A stretch of 33,098 nucleotides of DNA from assembly GCA_016711405.1 (NCBI GenBank), contig JADJSZ010000067.1:1-33098 (forward strand). Direction: 5' to 3'. The notes under the pieces were generated by a model. That model had not been told where the DNA came from and ran no database searches. It saw nothing but the letters and a program-made list of their open reading frames with translations. Origin of the DNA: Candidatus Hadersleviella danica. Lineage in GTDB: Bacteria; Chloroflexota; Anaerolineae; Promineifilales; Promineifilaceae. The translations under genes were made by a program, and so were the position numbers. Below are positions 8,054 to 15,666 of the stretch, one piece after another (position 1 is the stretch's first letter; each line of letters begins with the position of its first letter).

Positions 8054-9394
8054 ATGCGTCGCCTTCTTACCTCCACCCTCCCCTTTTTGTTGTTGCTGGC
8101 CTTGTACTTTGTGGCCTATGCCAACCCGCAATGGCGCTATGATGCCACGGCCGCGGCCGAAAACACCCCTCTGCCCGAGGTGGTGGCTTTGCTGAACGAG
8201 GCCGCTTCACCCATCGAAGCCATCGCCTTTTTGGGGCCAAACAGCATCGGCCGTCCCAGCACCGAACTTTATTTGGATGGGTTGCGGGCGGCCAGCCCTA
8301 ACTTTCGCTACGAGATTGTTGACCCCAGCCTGAACCAAACCTTGGCCTTAACCTATGCGGCCGAAGAGGGCCTCATTGTGTTCATCCTCAATCGCGGCAC
8401 GGCCGATGAACGCACGGCCGACCTCTACTTCCTCGGCGACCGCGACGTGTACGCCGCCCTGCTCCAACTCATCTACCCCTCCCAAAAAATCGCCTATTTC
8501 GTCACGGGGCACGGCGAGCCAGATTTATTGGTGTTTGACGATTTTGGGCTGAGCGAAGCCAGCCGCCAACTGGAAGATTTGGGCTTCATCACCGCCCCCC
8601 TCGATTTGCGCACCAGCGGCGGCGTGCCCGAAGATGCCGATGTGGTCGCTCTCGTCGCGCCCCAACGCGCCCTCTCGGCCGAGGAAATGGCCGCCTTGGG
8701 CGACTATGCCGCTGGCGGTGGTTCGCTCTTCATCGCGGCCGATGTCTTGCCCAGCCCCGAGGCGGAGCGAGCGGAACAAGCGGCCGTGGCTCCCTATTTG
8801 CAACAAACATGGGGTCTCACCCTCCGCCCCGACATCCTCATAGACCCCCCCCTGACCTATTTCGAGCAGGTTTTCACCTTCATCATCCAAGATTTCGGCG
8901 AAAGCCCCATAATCACGGCCGATGTGCGCCAATTTAGCCTGCTCCTCAGTGCCGCCCGCTCCATCCAAATCAGCCCGCTCGATGAGGTGCAGGTGGTGGC
9001 TCTCCTGCGAACCAGCCCCAACGCATGGGGCGAGACTGACCTGAACACCTTCCCGCCTGTGCAGGAAGCGGCCGACACGGCGCCACTGGTCGCGGCCGTG
9101 AGTGCCGAGCATGGGGAGGGTGGCGGCCGTCTCGTTCTCGTCAGCGACACCGATTGGATGCTCAACCGAGGCATTTTCAGCGGCGGCAACAGCATCTTCC
9201 TCACCAACACCTTCAATTGGCTGGCGGGCGACGAGCAAACCCTCTCCCTCACCCCCCGCGAAACGATTAACCGCACCCTCGTCCTCACCCAAACCCAAAT
9301 TCTCAGCTTGCAGATAGCCAGTTTAACGGCCGCGCCCCTTCTCTTCGCCATCTTCGGCCTCTACAACTGGTTCTCCCGCCGCTACAAAAGATAG
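8054..9394 (+). CDS. GldG-like ABC transporter auxiliary protein
   Basis: A 446-aa protein with an N-terminal membrane anchor (LLTSTLPFLLLLALYFVAYA), a large extracytoplasmic region and a C-terminal helix (LQIASLTAAPLLFAIFGLYNW) before RRYKR. The central part has the ABC_transp_aux/GldG pattern: a strand YFVTGHGEPDLLV, helix SEASRQLEDLGF, then DADVVALVAPQRALSAEEMAALGDYAAGGGSLFIAAD, recalling a class I glutamine amidotransferase-like fold without catalytic residues. It pairs with the permease immediately upstream. I chose ATG 8054 over the TTG at 8042, which lies inside the repeat tract. In gliding Bacteroidetes GldG is needed with GldF and GldA; here the role is unknown. Confidence 0.8.
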   Translation: MRRLLTSTLPFLLLLALYFVAYANPQWRYDATAAAENTPLPEVVALLNEAASPIEAIAFLGPNSIGRPSTELYLDGLRAASPNFRYEIVDPSLNQTLALTYAAEEGLIVFILNRGTADERTADLYFLGDRDVYAALLQLIYPSQKIAYFVTGHGEPDLLVFDDFGLSEASRQLEDLGFITAPLDLRTSGGVPEDADVVALVAPQRALSAEEMAALGDYAAGGGSLFIAADVLPSPEAERAEQAAVAPYLQQTWGLTLRPDILIDPPLTYFEQVFTFIIQDFGESPIITADVRQFSLLLSAARSIQISPLDEVQVVALLRTSPNAWGETDLNTFPPVQEAADTAPLVAAVSAEHGEGGGRLVLVSDTDWMLNRGIFSGGNSIFLTNTFNWLAGDEQTLSLTPRETINRTLVLTQTQILSLQIASLTAAPLLFAIFGLYNWFSRRYKR

Positions 9395-9477
9395 TACATA
9401 CAGGTATTGGAGCGACTTGTAACTTGTAACCTGCAACTACCCCCAACCGTTCCCACCTGAGCAGTTGCTAAAATAAA

Positions 9478-9508
9478 ACTGCCCTGAGGTAACGCACCTC
9501 AGGGCAGT
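9478..9508. terminator. 13-bp-arm hairpin terminator
   Basis: Arms 9478-9490 (ACTGCCCTGAGGT) and 9496-9508 with an AACGC loop. It lies 84 bases after the GldG-like stop and fits transcription ending there, although the plus-strand tail (CTTATAG) is weak. On the minus strand the tail is TTTTATTTTAG, a better terminator shape. Confidence 0.65.
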
Positions 9509-9621
9509 CTTATAGTCATATTCTCCCCTTGCTCCCAACTTCTCCCAACCAAACGATAAAAAAACCTAGATGATTGATTGTAATCAATATGAAGCGATAG
9601 GGATTTAGGCGGGTTATGTAG

Positions 9622-9912
9622 GTGGATTTCTTGGCGGCGCTTGACAGAAGTTGGCTTCGACTCGAACTTTACGATGCATCGAAGTGGGTTGGCACGCTAG
9701 AGGAAATCTCGAGGGTCGCTGATTCTCCACATCTACTGACTACGGTCATCTAGGTATATAGCGAATGTAATTTTGTTAACAATTACAGGGTAATTCGTGC
9801 CCCAAATGGTGTCAATCGGTTATGGCAAGTAGAGCTTAAAATATCGGTTGCGAACGCAAATTTTAAGATTAGTTTCCGAATTTTCCATCATGTCTTATTC
9901 GCTCGCTTTTAG
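9622..9912 (+). pseudogene. degenerate reading frame with one internal TAG, unrecognised
   Basis: A single 97-codon frame from GTG 9622 to TAG 9910-9912, interrupted only by TAG at 9751-9753. The first half reads FLAALDRSWLRLELYD and VGTLEEISRVADSP. The second half, RVIRAPNGVNRLWQVELKI then SFRIFHHVLF, distantly recalls the strands of RelE/HigB-type toxins. No start signal is evident and codon use is unlike neighbouring genes. It may be a decayed small gene or chance. Confidence 0.2.
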
Positions 9913-9980
9913 GGCAAGCCGCCAACGGCTATGATAGGTAAGATGGGATATACTTTAAATAACCATACCCTCATCGTTGA

Positions 9981-10004
9981 ATTTGTGTATTTCAATGCAC
10001 AAAT
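9981..10004. promoter_or_regulatory. possible operator upstream of the DUF420-like gene
   Basis: Inverted repeat ATTTGTG (9981-9987), ten bases, CACAAAT (9998-10004), 44 bases before ATG 10049. Its size and symmetry suit a dimeric helix-turn-helix regulator, but no regulator can be assigned. Confidence 0.3.
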
Positions 10005-10048
10005 AGACCCATCCACCAATCAATAAAATATTACAAGGAAACACACCG

Positions 10049-10540
10049 ATGAACGAAATTTTGCATGGCGATGGTTTTCTGGGCACGGCCGGCAACTTTG
10101 CGGCCGATATGACCTTGGTGATGTGCATCATTGTAGGCATCACCTTTACCGTAGGGTTCTACTTAGCGCGGGCAGGAAAGTATACCTTGCACGGCCGTGT
10201 GCAAACTGCAGGAGCCATTATCAACCTCATTTTGGTCGGCTGGATGATGGTCTTGCCTTTCCGCGACTACATTGTGCGCGATTTGAGCGAACCACGGCCG
10301 CGTGACAACATTTTTTACGCCATCACCATTTTGCACGCCATCGTCGGGGTGACAGCTCTCCTGTTCGGCAATTTCGTCGTTTTGCGCGGCAATAACATCA
10401 TGATTCCCGCCCTCAAGTTCAACAATTACAAACCCTACATGCGCCTCGCCTATGCCCTTTACATGGGTGCCACCCTGTTGGGGATTTGCGTCTACATCAT
10501 CTGGTTTGTCATCATCCCCAACCCGCCTTTGTTTAAATGA
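10049..10540 (+). CDS. DUF420-like four-helix membrane protein
   Basis: A 163-aa membrane protein with four predicted helices: about residues 20-40 (MTLVMCIIVGITFTVGFYLA), 50-70 (VQTAGAIINLILVGWMMVL), 88-110 (AITILHAIVGVTALLFGNFVV) and 132-155 (LAYALYMGATLLGICVYIIW). Conserved-looking histidines sit at the starts of helices 2 and 3 (LHGRV, ILHAIVG), as in DUF420 proteins, which are often found near haem-copper oxidase genes. Function is unknown. ATG 10049 has an AAGGAAA ribosome site, unlike many neighbours. No oxidase gene is visible here. The family assignment is from pattern only. Confidence 0.65.
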   Translation: MNEILHGDGFLGTAGNFAADMTLVMCIIVGITFTVGFYLARAGKYTLHGRVQTAGAIINLILVGWMMVLPFRDYIVRDLSEPRPRDNIFYAITILHAIVGVTALLFGNFVVLRGNNIMIPALKFNNYKPYMRLAYALYMGATLLGICVYIIWFVIIPNPPLFK

Positions 10541-10664
10541 GCAATGAGCAAGCAATGAGCAAAAGGGTGCTGGTTCAACTGCCTTATTTGCTCATTCCCA
10601 ACAAGCTGACCCGCTGACTAGCTGACCTGCTAACTAGCTGAGAGACTGACCGACTGAGAGACTT
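10541..10664. repeat. short-period spacer repeats (GCAATGAGC and CTGACTAGCTGACC types)
   Basis: GCAATGAGCAA units follow the DUF420-like stop. From about 10605 to 10655 there are CTGACTAGCTGACCTGCTAACTAG-type units leading to the SDR start. The second family recurs at 26806-26850 and 28549-28622. Confidence 0.75.
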
Positions 10665-10666
10665 CT

Positions 10667-11425
10667 ATGCTAAACTTTGACCATAAAGTTGTTTTAGTAA
10701 CTGGGGGTGGTTCGGGCATTGGCAAGGCCACGGCCGAGGCATTTGCCGCTTGCGGCGCAACCGTCGTCATCAGCGATATTGCGGCCGAGGCGGGTGAGGC
10801 CACGGCCGCCCAGCTTCGCGCTGGTGGCCACACCGCCCTCTTTGTCCATGCCGATGTCGGCAACGCCGCCCATGTCACCAACCTGATGGCCGAGATTTTG
10901 GCCACCTACGGCCGCCTTGACATAGCCATCAACAATGCGGGGGTCGAGGGGCCGCTCCAACGCACGGCCGAGGCCAGCGAAGAGACCTTCGACCACATTA
11001 TGGCGGTCAATGTCAAAGGGGTGTGGCTGTGCCTGAAAGAGGAAATTAACATCATGCTCGCCCAAGGCAAAGGCGCGATTGTCAACATCGCTTCCGTGGC
11101 GGGGTTGGTGGGAGCGCACAGTTTGGGCATTTATTCGGCCAGCAAACACGCCGTCATCGGCCTCACCCGCTCGGCCGCGCTCGAGTACGCCCGCAAAGGA
11201 TTGCGCGTCAACGCCGTCTGCCCCTCCTTCATCCGCACCCCTATGGTGGAGCGGGGCATGACCGCCTCGCCCCAATTTTTAGAATCGGTCATCCATAACC
11301 ACCCCAGCCGACGCGTAGGAGAAGCGGCCGAAGTCTCGGCCGCCATTCTCTGGCTCGCCTCCGACGAAGCCTCCTTTGTCAACGGCGCCGCCTTGCCCGT
11401 CGATGGGGCGTTTACAGCACAATAG
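10667..11425 (+). CDS. SDR-family NAD(P)-dependent oxidoreductase
   Basis: Classical 252-aa short-chain dehydrogenase/reductase. It shows the N-terminal cofactor motif VTGGGSGIGKATAEAF (TGxxxGxG, residues about 11-18), Asp in VISDIAAEA after beta-2 (suggesting NAD rather than NADP), the DV in HADVGN, NNAG (INNAGVEG), the catalytic Ser in NIASVAGL, and the YSASK active site (Tyr/Lys about residues 158-162). The C-terminal NGAALPVDGAFTAQ is typical. Substrate cannot be told from sequence; such enzymes often act on 3-oxoacyl, sugar or steroid alcohols. It lies between repeat-filled spacers with no clear operon partner. The ATG lacks a Shine-Dalgarno. Confidence 0.93.
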   Translation: MLNFDHKVVLVTGGGSGIGKATAEAFAACGATVVISDIAAEAGEATAAQLRAGGHTALFVHADVGNAAHVTNLMAEILATYGRLDIAINNAGVEGPLQRTAEASEETFDHIMAVNVKGVWLCLKEEINIMLAQGKGAIVNIASVAGLVGAHSLGIYSASKHAVIGLTRSAALEYARKGLRVNAVCPSFIRTPMVERGMTASPQFLESVIHNHPSRRVGEAAEVSAAILWLASDEASFVNGAALPVDGAFTAQ

Positions 11426-11513
11426 TGGTTATTCGTTATTAGTTATTCGTTATTGGGTAGCTTAATCAGCACCTAATTTGCTCCTAGTCCCTAGCCCCCA
11501 GTCCCTAACCCTC
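11424..11513. repeat. short-period spacer repeats (TTATTCG and CCCTAGTC types)
   Basis: GTTATTCGTTATTAGTTATTC units (11429-11456) are followed by CTAGTCCCTAGCCCCCAGTCCC units (11484-11512) that end directly at the moaA ATG. Confidence 0.75.
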
Positions 11514-12526
11514 ATGGTTCTTCTCGATAAATTCCGTCGGCCGATACGCGATTTGCGGATTTCGGTCATAGACAAGTGCAATTTTCGTTGCCCTTACTGT
11601 ATGCCCGCCGAAATTTTTTGGTGCCGATTACAACTTCCTCCACAAGAACAAACTCCTCAGCAACGAAGAATTGACCCGCTTGGCGCGACTGTTTGCCGAG
11701 TTGGGCGTGACCAAATTCCGCATCACGGGCGGCGAACCACTCTTGCGCCCCGATTTGCCCGCTCTGATTGCCGCATGGCTGGCCATCCCCGGCATTGAAG
11801 ATGTGGCCGTGACCACCAACGGTTATTACTTGCGCCGCGATGCCCAAGCCCTGTTCGACGCAGGATTGCACCGGCTGACCATCAGCCTCGATTCGCTGGA
11901 CGAAGAGGTGTTTCAGGTGATGAACGGCCGTCGCGCTTCCGTAGAGCGGGTGTTGGATGGTCTCGCGGCCGCCCAAGAAGCTGGTTTCACCACCATCAAA
12001 CTCAATTGCGTCGTCAAGCGCGGCGTAAACGACCACACCATTGTGGATTTAGCCCGCCATTTTAAGGGCACGGGCATCATCGTGCGCTTTATCGAATACA
12101 TGGATGTGGGCAACTTAAATGGCTGGCAAATGGCGGATGTGGTCACGGCCGAGGAAATTCTGCACCTGCTCGACACCCAACTCGCCCCCCTCGAAGCCAT
12201 CCCCCAATTACCCCGGCGAAGTGGCCGAGCGGTTCCGCTACCTCGATGGAAGTGGCGAAGTGGGCATCATCGCTTCGGTGACGAAGCCGTTTTGCGGCAA
12301 CTGCACCCGTGCCCGCCTCTCCAGCGCGGGCGAGTATTACACCTGTTTGTTTGCCAGCGAGGGCACCGATTTACGCGCTCCCCTGCGCGATGGCTCCAGC
12401 GACGAGCAATTGCTCGACCGCATCGCGGCCGTGTGGCGGCAACGCACCGACCGCTATTCCGAACTGCGCACCTCCTTCACCGAACTCCCCGCCAAAGGGG
12501 CGGAAATGTACCGCCTCGGCGGATAA
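11514..12526 (+). CDS. moaA: GTP 3',8-cyclase MoaA (two frameshifts)
   Basis: Radical SAM enzyme that starts molybdopterin synthesis by converting GTP to 3',8-cyclo-7,8-dihydro-GTP. The first frame carries DKCNFRCPYCMP, the radical-SAM Cys triad (residues 22, 26, 29). It breaks at the TTTTTT run near 11616-11621; removing one T gives FGADYNFLHKNKLLSNEELTRLARLF. The second frame has FRITGGEPLLRPDL, DVAVTTNGYYL, ISLDSLDEEVF and IRFIEYMDVG-like VRFIEYMDVGN. It breaks again at CCCCC near 12199-12204; removing one C leads to NYPGEVAERFRYLDG, the C-terminal cluster Cys (KPFCGNCTRARLSSAGEYYTC), and the terminal MYRLGG with the Gly-Gly tail needed for activity. Restored length is about 337 aa, normal. 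It fits with the MoaD-like and AOR genes elsewhere in the window. Confidence 0.9.
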
Positions 12527-12529
12527 CAG

Positions 12530-12606
12530 AATTGTGAATTGCGAACGGTTAATGGTTAATGAACCCGTTCACAATTCACAACCATCATTCCCAATTCACA
12601 ATTACT
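12530..12606. repeat. short-period spacer repeat (ATTGTGAATTG type)
   Basis: Degenerate AATTGTGAATTGCGAACGG units, then their complement (TTCACAATTCAC), run to the ATG at 12607. An in-frame ATG at 12559 lies inside this tract and was rejected as start. The same family occurs at 15637-15655 and 24511-24542. Confidence 0.8.
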
Positions 12607-13698
12607 ATGGCCGCAATTAAAGAAGGACGTTGGGATTGTCAATACTGTGGCACGGTGGGCGTGCTCGGCCGACATAAGTCGTGCCCCGTGTGCGCCGCCT
12701 CGCGCCCCGAGGGAACCAAATTTTACCTGCTCACCGATGCTGAAGAAGTGACCGATACGTCGGTGCTGGGCTACGCCAAGATGGGGCCAGATTGGGTCTG
12801 CGAATTTTGCTCCACCAGCAACGCCGCCAATCTGGGCCAGTGCCGCAGTTGTGGTGCGGCGCGGGGCACTGCCCCCGCCCAAGCGGTGAAGGAGTACAAG
12901 TTGGGCGAGGCTCCCCAGAGTGGGGACATGGATTTAGACCAGCCACGGCCGTCTAAAGCCGCCCCCGCCAAACCCAAATACAGCGTCGGTCAAATTGTTG
13001 GGGCGGTGGTCGCCTTCCTGTTGCTCTGCTGTTGCGGGGTGTGGGCGGTCAACAGCCTCTTCACCCGCGACAAAACTGTTACGGTGGCCGAATATAGTTG
13101 GACACGTACAGTGGAGGTGGAAGTCTATGGGACTGTCACCGAAGAGGATTGGGAACTGCCCAGCGACGGCCGACTCATTTCCGAGCGGGAAGAAATCCGC
13201 GAATATGACCAAGTGTTGGTGGGCTACGAGACCAAAAGCCGCCAAGTGTCGGAGCAAGTGCAAACAGGCTCGCGCACCTATGTGTGTGGGAGCCGCGATT
13301 TGGGTAATGGCTTTTTTGAGGATGTGACCTGTACCGAACCTGTCTACGAAACCCAGTATCGCACCGAAACGTATGAAGACCCCATTTATGAGTCTGTGCC
13401 CGTCTATGGCACACTCTACACCTATGAAATTGACAAGTGGACGGTAGACCGCACGGAGGAAAGCGCGGCCGACCACAATGAGCCGTTCTGGCCACCGCTC
13501 AATTTGGCCAGCAATGAGCGCGAAGGGGCGCGTACCGAAACCTACTCAATCGTTTTTGTGGATGAGGACGGGGAGCGTTACCCGATGGAATTGCCCTATG
13601 AGGAGTGGGTGGGGTTTGAGCGCGGCCGTGAATACACGCTTTCCCTGAGCGGTTTGGGGACGGTTGAGGGGTGTGGAGAATGGGGGTATGGAAGTTGA
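12607..13698 (+). CDS. membrane protein with two N-terminal zinc ribbons
   Basis: A 363-aa protein of unknown function. Residues about 8-30 (WDCQYCGTVGVLGRHKSCPVC) and 60-83 (WVCEFCSTSNAANLGQCRSCG) are two four-Cys zinc fingers of the rubredoxin-like or RanBP2-type shape. A Pro/Lys-rich linker follows, then one membrane helix (IVGAVVAFLLLCCCGVWAV, about residues 128-147). The rest is a Tyr/Glu-rich exported region with repeated short patterns (TRTVEVEVYGTVTEEDWEL, QYRTETYEDPIYESVPVYGT). The fingers would be cytoplasmic and the C-terminal region outside. Zinc-ribbon plus one-helix plus beta-rich domain is common in Chloroflexota envelope proteins. ATG 12607 was preferred because the upstream extension is repeat-encoded. 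Confidence 0.75.
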   Translation: MAAIKEGRWDCQYCGTVGVLGRHKSCPVCAASRPEGTKFYLLTDAEEVTDTSVLGYAKMGPDWVCEFCSTSNAANLGQCRSCGAARGTAPAQAVKEYKLGEAPQSGDMDLDQPRPSKAAPAKPKYSVGQIVGAVVAFLLLCCCGVWAVNSLFTRDKTVTVAEYSWTRTVEVEVYGTVTEEDWELPSDGRLISEREEIREYDQVLVGYETKSRQVSEQVQTGSRTYVCGSRDLGNGFFEDVTCTEPVYETQYRTETYEDPIYESVPVYGTLYTYEIDKWTVDRTEESAADHNEPFWPPLNLASNEREGARTETYSIVFVDEDGERYPMELPYEEWVGFERGREYTLSLSGLGTVEGCGEWGYGS

Positions 13699-13757
13699 AC
13701 CGTACCAAATTGATTGCATTGATTGAGATTGGCCTTGCGCGCCCTAATGAGTATCCC

Positions 13758-14570
13758 ATGTCCTACGACCCCTTTGTACACCGTTTGCCCCTCGGCCGTG
13801 TGGTGAATTTAGACACGATTCCCACCACGGCCGAACCCTTCCACAGCGACCGCAAAGCGGCCGAAAAAGAACACGAAGCCCTGCGCCTCACCTTGCGCGA
13901 TTGGCAATATAAGCTCTATGCCGAAGGCAAGCGCAAATTGCTCGTCGTTCTGCAAGCCCTCGATGCAGGCGGCAAAGATGGCACCATTCGGCGCGTCTTT
14001 GAAGGCGTGAACCCACAAGGGGTGCAAGTCACCTCTTTTAAAGTGCCCACCCAAGAAGAGTTAAGCCACGACTATTTGTGGCGCATTCACAAAGCGGTGC
14101 CGGGGGCAGGCATGATTGGCATCTTCAACCGCTCCCATTACGAAGAGGTGTTGGTGGTGCGCGTGGAAAACATCGTGCCCGAGGCGGTGTGGCGCAAGCG
14201 GTACGAGCAAATCAACCAATTTGAGAAACTGCTGGCCGATACGGGTACGGTTATCGTTAAAATTTACCTGCATATCTCGGCCGAGGAGCAAAAAGAACGC
14301 TTGCAAAGCCGTTTGCAAGACCCCACCAAAAATTGGAAGTTCGAGATGGCTGACCTCGAGAAGCGCCGCCACTGGGATGCCTATCGGTTGGCTTTTAACG
14401 AAGCCCTGACCCAGTGCAACACGGCCGATGCCCCGTGGTACGTCATCCCCGCCGATAAAAAATGGTACCGCGATTTGGCCATCAGCCGTGTCCTCGTCCA
14501 TACCTTAGAACAGATGAACCCACAATACCCCGTATCCAAAGAAGATTGGTCGCACATTGAAATAGAGTGA
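13758..14570 (+). CDS. ppk2: polyphosphate kinase 2 family protein
   Basis: A 270-aa PPK2 kinase, which transfers phosphate between polyphosphate and nucleotides. Visible motifs are Walker A-like LQALDAGGKDGTIRRVFEGVNPQG (residues about 72-95), then TSFKVPTQEELSHDYLWRIHKAVP, the Walker B-like IGIFNRSHYEEVLVVRV, the lid region EQKERLQSRLQDPTKNWKF, and YVIPADKKWYRDLAISRVL near the end. Single-domain length and the EEL and KNWKF patterns suit class I or III; the class decides whether AMP or ADP is used and cannot be settled here. ATG 13758 starts a typical N-terminus (MSYDPFVHRLP); the frame is open further upstream into the preceding gene. It works in phosphate storage, as the Pst importer in this window does in uptake. 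Confidence 0.93.
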   Translation: MSYDPFVHRLPLGRVVNLDTIPTTAEPFHSDRKAAEKEHEALRLTLRDWQYKLYAEGKRKLLVVLQALDAGGKDGTIRRVFEGVNPQGVQVTSFKVPTQEELSHDYLWRIHKAVPGAGMIGIFNRSHYEEVLVVRVENIVPEAVWRKRYEQINQFEKLLADTGTVIVKIYLHISAEEQKERLQSRLQDPTKNWKFEMADLEKRRHWDAYRLAFNEALTQCNTADAPWYVIPADKKWYRDLAISRVLVHTLEQMNPQYPVSKEDWSHIEIE

Positions 14571-14842
14571 ATCTTCTCGAGAATGGGTAGACAAGCAGAC
14601 GAGATTCTTTTATCATCCAGAACAAATGCTCTTGAGGAGATAGAGACAGGAGATAGTGATAGTTGCGCATGGATGAAAAGTCAGTAGTAAGTAGTAAATA
14701 GTGGGCAACTACTCACGATTCACTACTTACTATTTACTCGAGTAGGAAAATCCTTCACAAAATAGAGGGGGAACATAACCGTTTCGCCCTCTAATACCCC
14801 CTCTATCTCTATCTCTATCTCTACCCTCTAGCTTATTCGCCC
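14571..14842. repeat. repeat-rich gap with hairpins
   Basis: This 272-base gap holds AGTAGTAAGTAGTAAATAGT and its inverted copy (about 14681-14740). It also has an inverted repeat TAGAGGGGG/CCCCCTCTA (14763-14771 and 14797-14805) and a CTATCT microsatellite (14801-14826). No gene is visible. The 14763-14805 hairpin could end ppk2 transcription, but it has no T-run. Confidence 0.55.
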
Positions 14843-15634
14843 ATGTTAACCCCTTTCGACGATACCCCCCTCCCCACTCCTTCGCCCGTATGGAGTTTTT
14901 TGTGGCGCAATGTGGGGGTGGTTGTGTTTGTCGCAGGGGCCTTTGTGGGCATGTTGTTTGTCTATGGTTATTTTCGGCCGTCGGGGGAAGGTGAGTTGGG
15001 CTTGGTCACGGCCGTTTCTGATGCCACCACCACCAGCGGGGCATTCGTGCTTCCCATTACCAAACCCGTGGCCAACCGTTTGGTGCGCCAACGCTTTGCC
15101 CCCAACACGCCGCCGCTCAGTGTGGGCATTATCGTCGGTCATCGCGGCAACGATTCGGGCGCGGTCTGCGAAGATGGGCTAACCGAGTTGGCCATCAACA
15201 CCACCATTGCCGAAAAAGTGTTCCTCCTTCTCACCCAAGCGGGCATCCACACCACTTTGCTGGATGAGTTTGACGACCGCCTCGACCAATACGAAGGCAC
15301 GGCCTTGGTTTCGATTCATGCCGATTCGTGTGTATATTATGGGGATGATTTGACAGGTTTTAAAGTCGCTGGCTCCTCGCGCACCGATTCGGCCGTGCTG
15401 GTAACTTGCCTGAATGAGAATTACCAACGCACCACAGGGCTAAACATCCACGAAAACACGATTACGGGGCACATGACCGATTACCACGCTTTTCGCAAAA
15501 TTGCCGAAGGTACGCCAGCGGCCATTGTGGAAACGGGTTTCATGTATATGGACAGGGTGTTGCTGACGACTGGCTCCGATGCTTCTGCCCAAGGAATTGC
15601 AGGGGGCATTTTGTGCTTTTTGGAGAGCCGCTAG
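14843..15634 (+). CDS. N-acetylmuramoyl-L-alanine amidase (Amidase_3), membrane-anchored
   Basis: A 263-aa protein with an N-terminal anchor (VGVVVFVAGAFVGMLFVYGYF, about residues 24-44) and an extracytoplasmic Amidase_3 domain that cuts the bond between muramic acid and the stem peptide. The zinc ligands of the family are recognisable: His in IIVGHRGNDSG, Glu in DGLTELAINTTIAEKV, His in ALVSIHADSC; the catalytic Glu is in AAIVETGFMYMD. LLTQAGIHTTLLDEFDDRLDQY between them is also typical. It stands first in a run of three envelope genes with an L,D-transpeptidase next, which suggests a shared job in peptidoglycan remodelling. No Shine-Dalgarno precedes the ATG. Confidence 0.88.
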   Translation: MLTPFDDTPLPTPSPVWSFLWRNVGVVVFVAGAFVGMLFVYGYFRPSGEGELGLVTAVSDATTTSGAFVLPITKPVANRLVRQRFAPNTPPLSVGIIVGHRGNDSGAVCEDGLTELAINTTIAEKVFLLLTQAGIHTTLLDEFDDRLDQYEGTALVSIHADSCVYYGDDLTGFKVAGSSRTDSAVLVTCLNENYQRTTGLNIHENTITGHMTDYHAFRKIAEGTPAAIVETGFMYMDRVLLTTGSDASAQGIAGGILCFLESR

Positions 15635-15666
15635 AAACAATTGTGAATTGTTAGGGGCTAAAATTT

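Larger units (their letters stand above)
9395..10048. other. long non-coding gap
   Basis: This 654-base stretch separates the GldG-like gene from the DUF420-like gene. It holds a strong inverted repeat (9478-9508), a degenerate reading frame with one internal TAG (9622-9912) and a possible operator (9981-10004). Base composition is more AT-rich than its neighbours, and CGGCCG, abundant elsewhere, is absent. Confidence 0.6.

Noticed and set aside
11514..12526. moaA as a true pseudogene
   Set aside because: Every motif including the terminal Gly-Gly is intact and both breaks are one extra base in homopolymers, which points to sequence error.
12559..12606. Upstream start adding 16 residues to the zinc-ribbon protein
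   Set aside because: The extension (MNPFTIHNHHSQFTIT) is encoded entirely by the AATTGTG spacer repeat.
14763..14805. Intrinsic terminator of ppk2
   Set aside because: The 9-bp arms are separated by 25 bases and no T-run follows, so I list it only as a hairpin in the gap.
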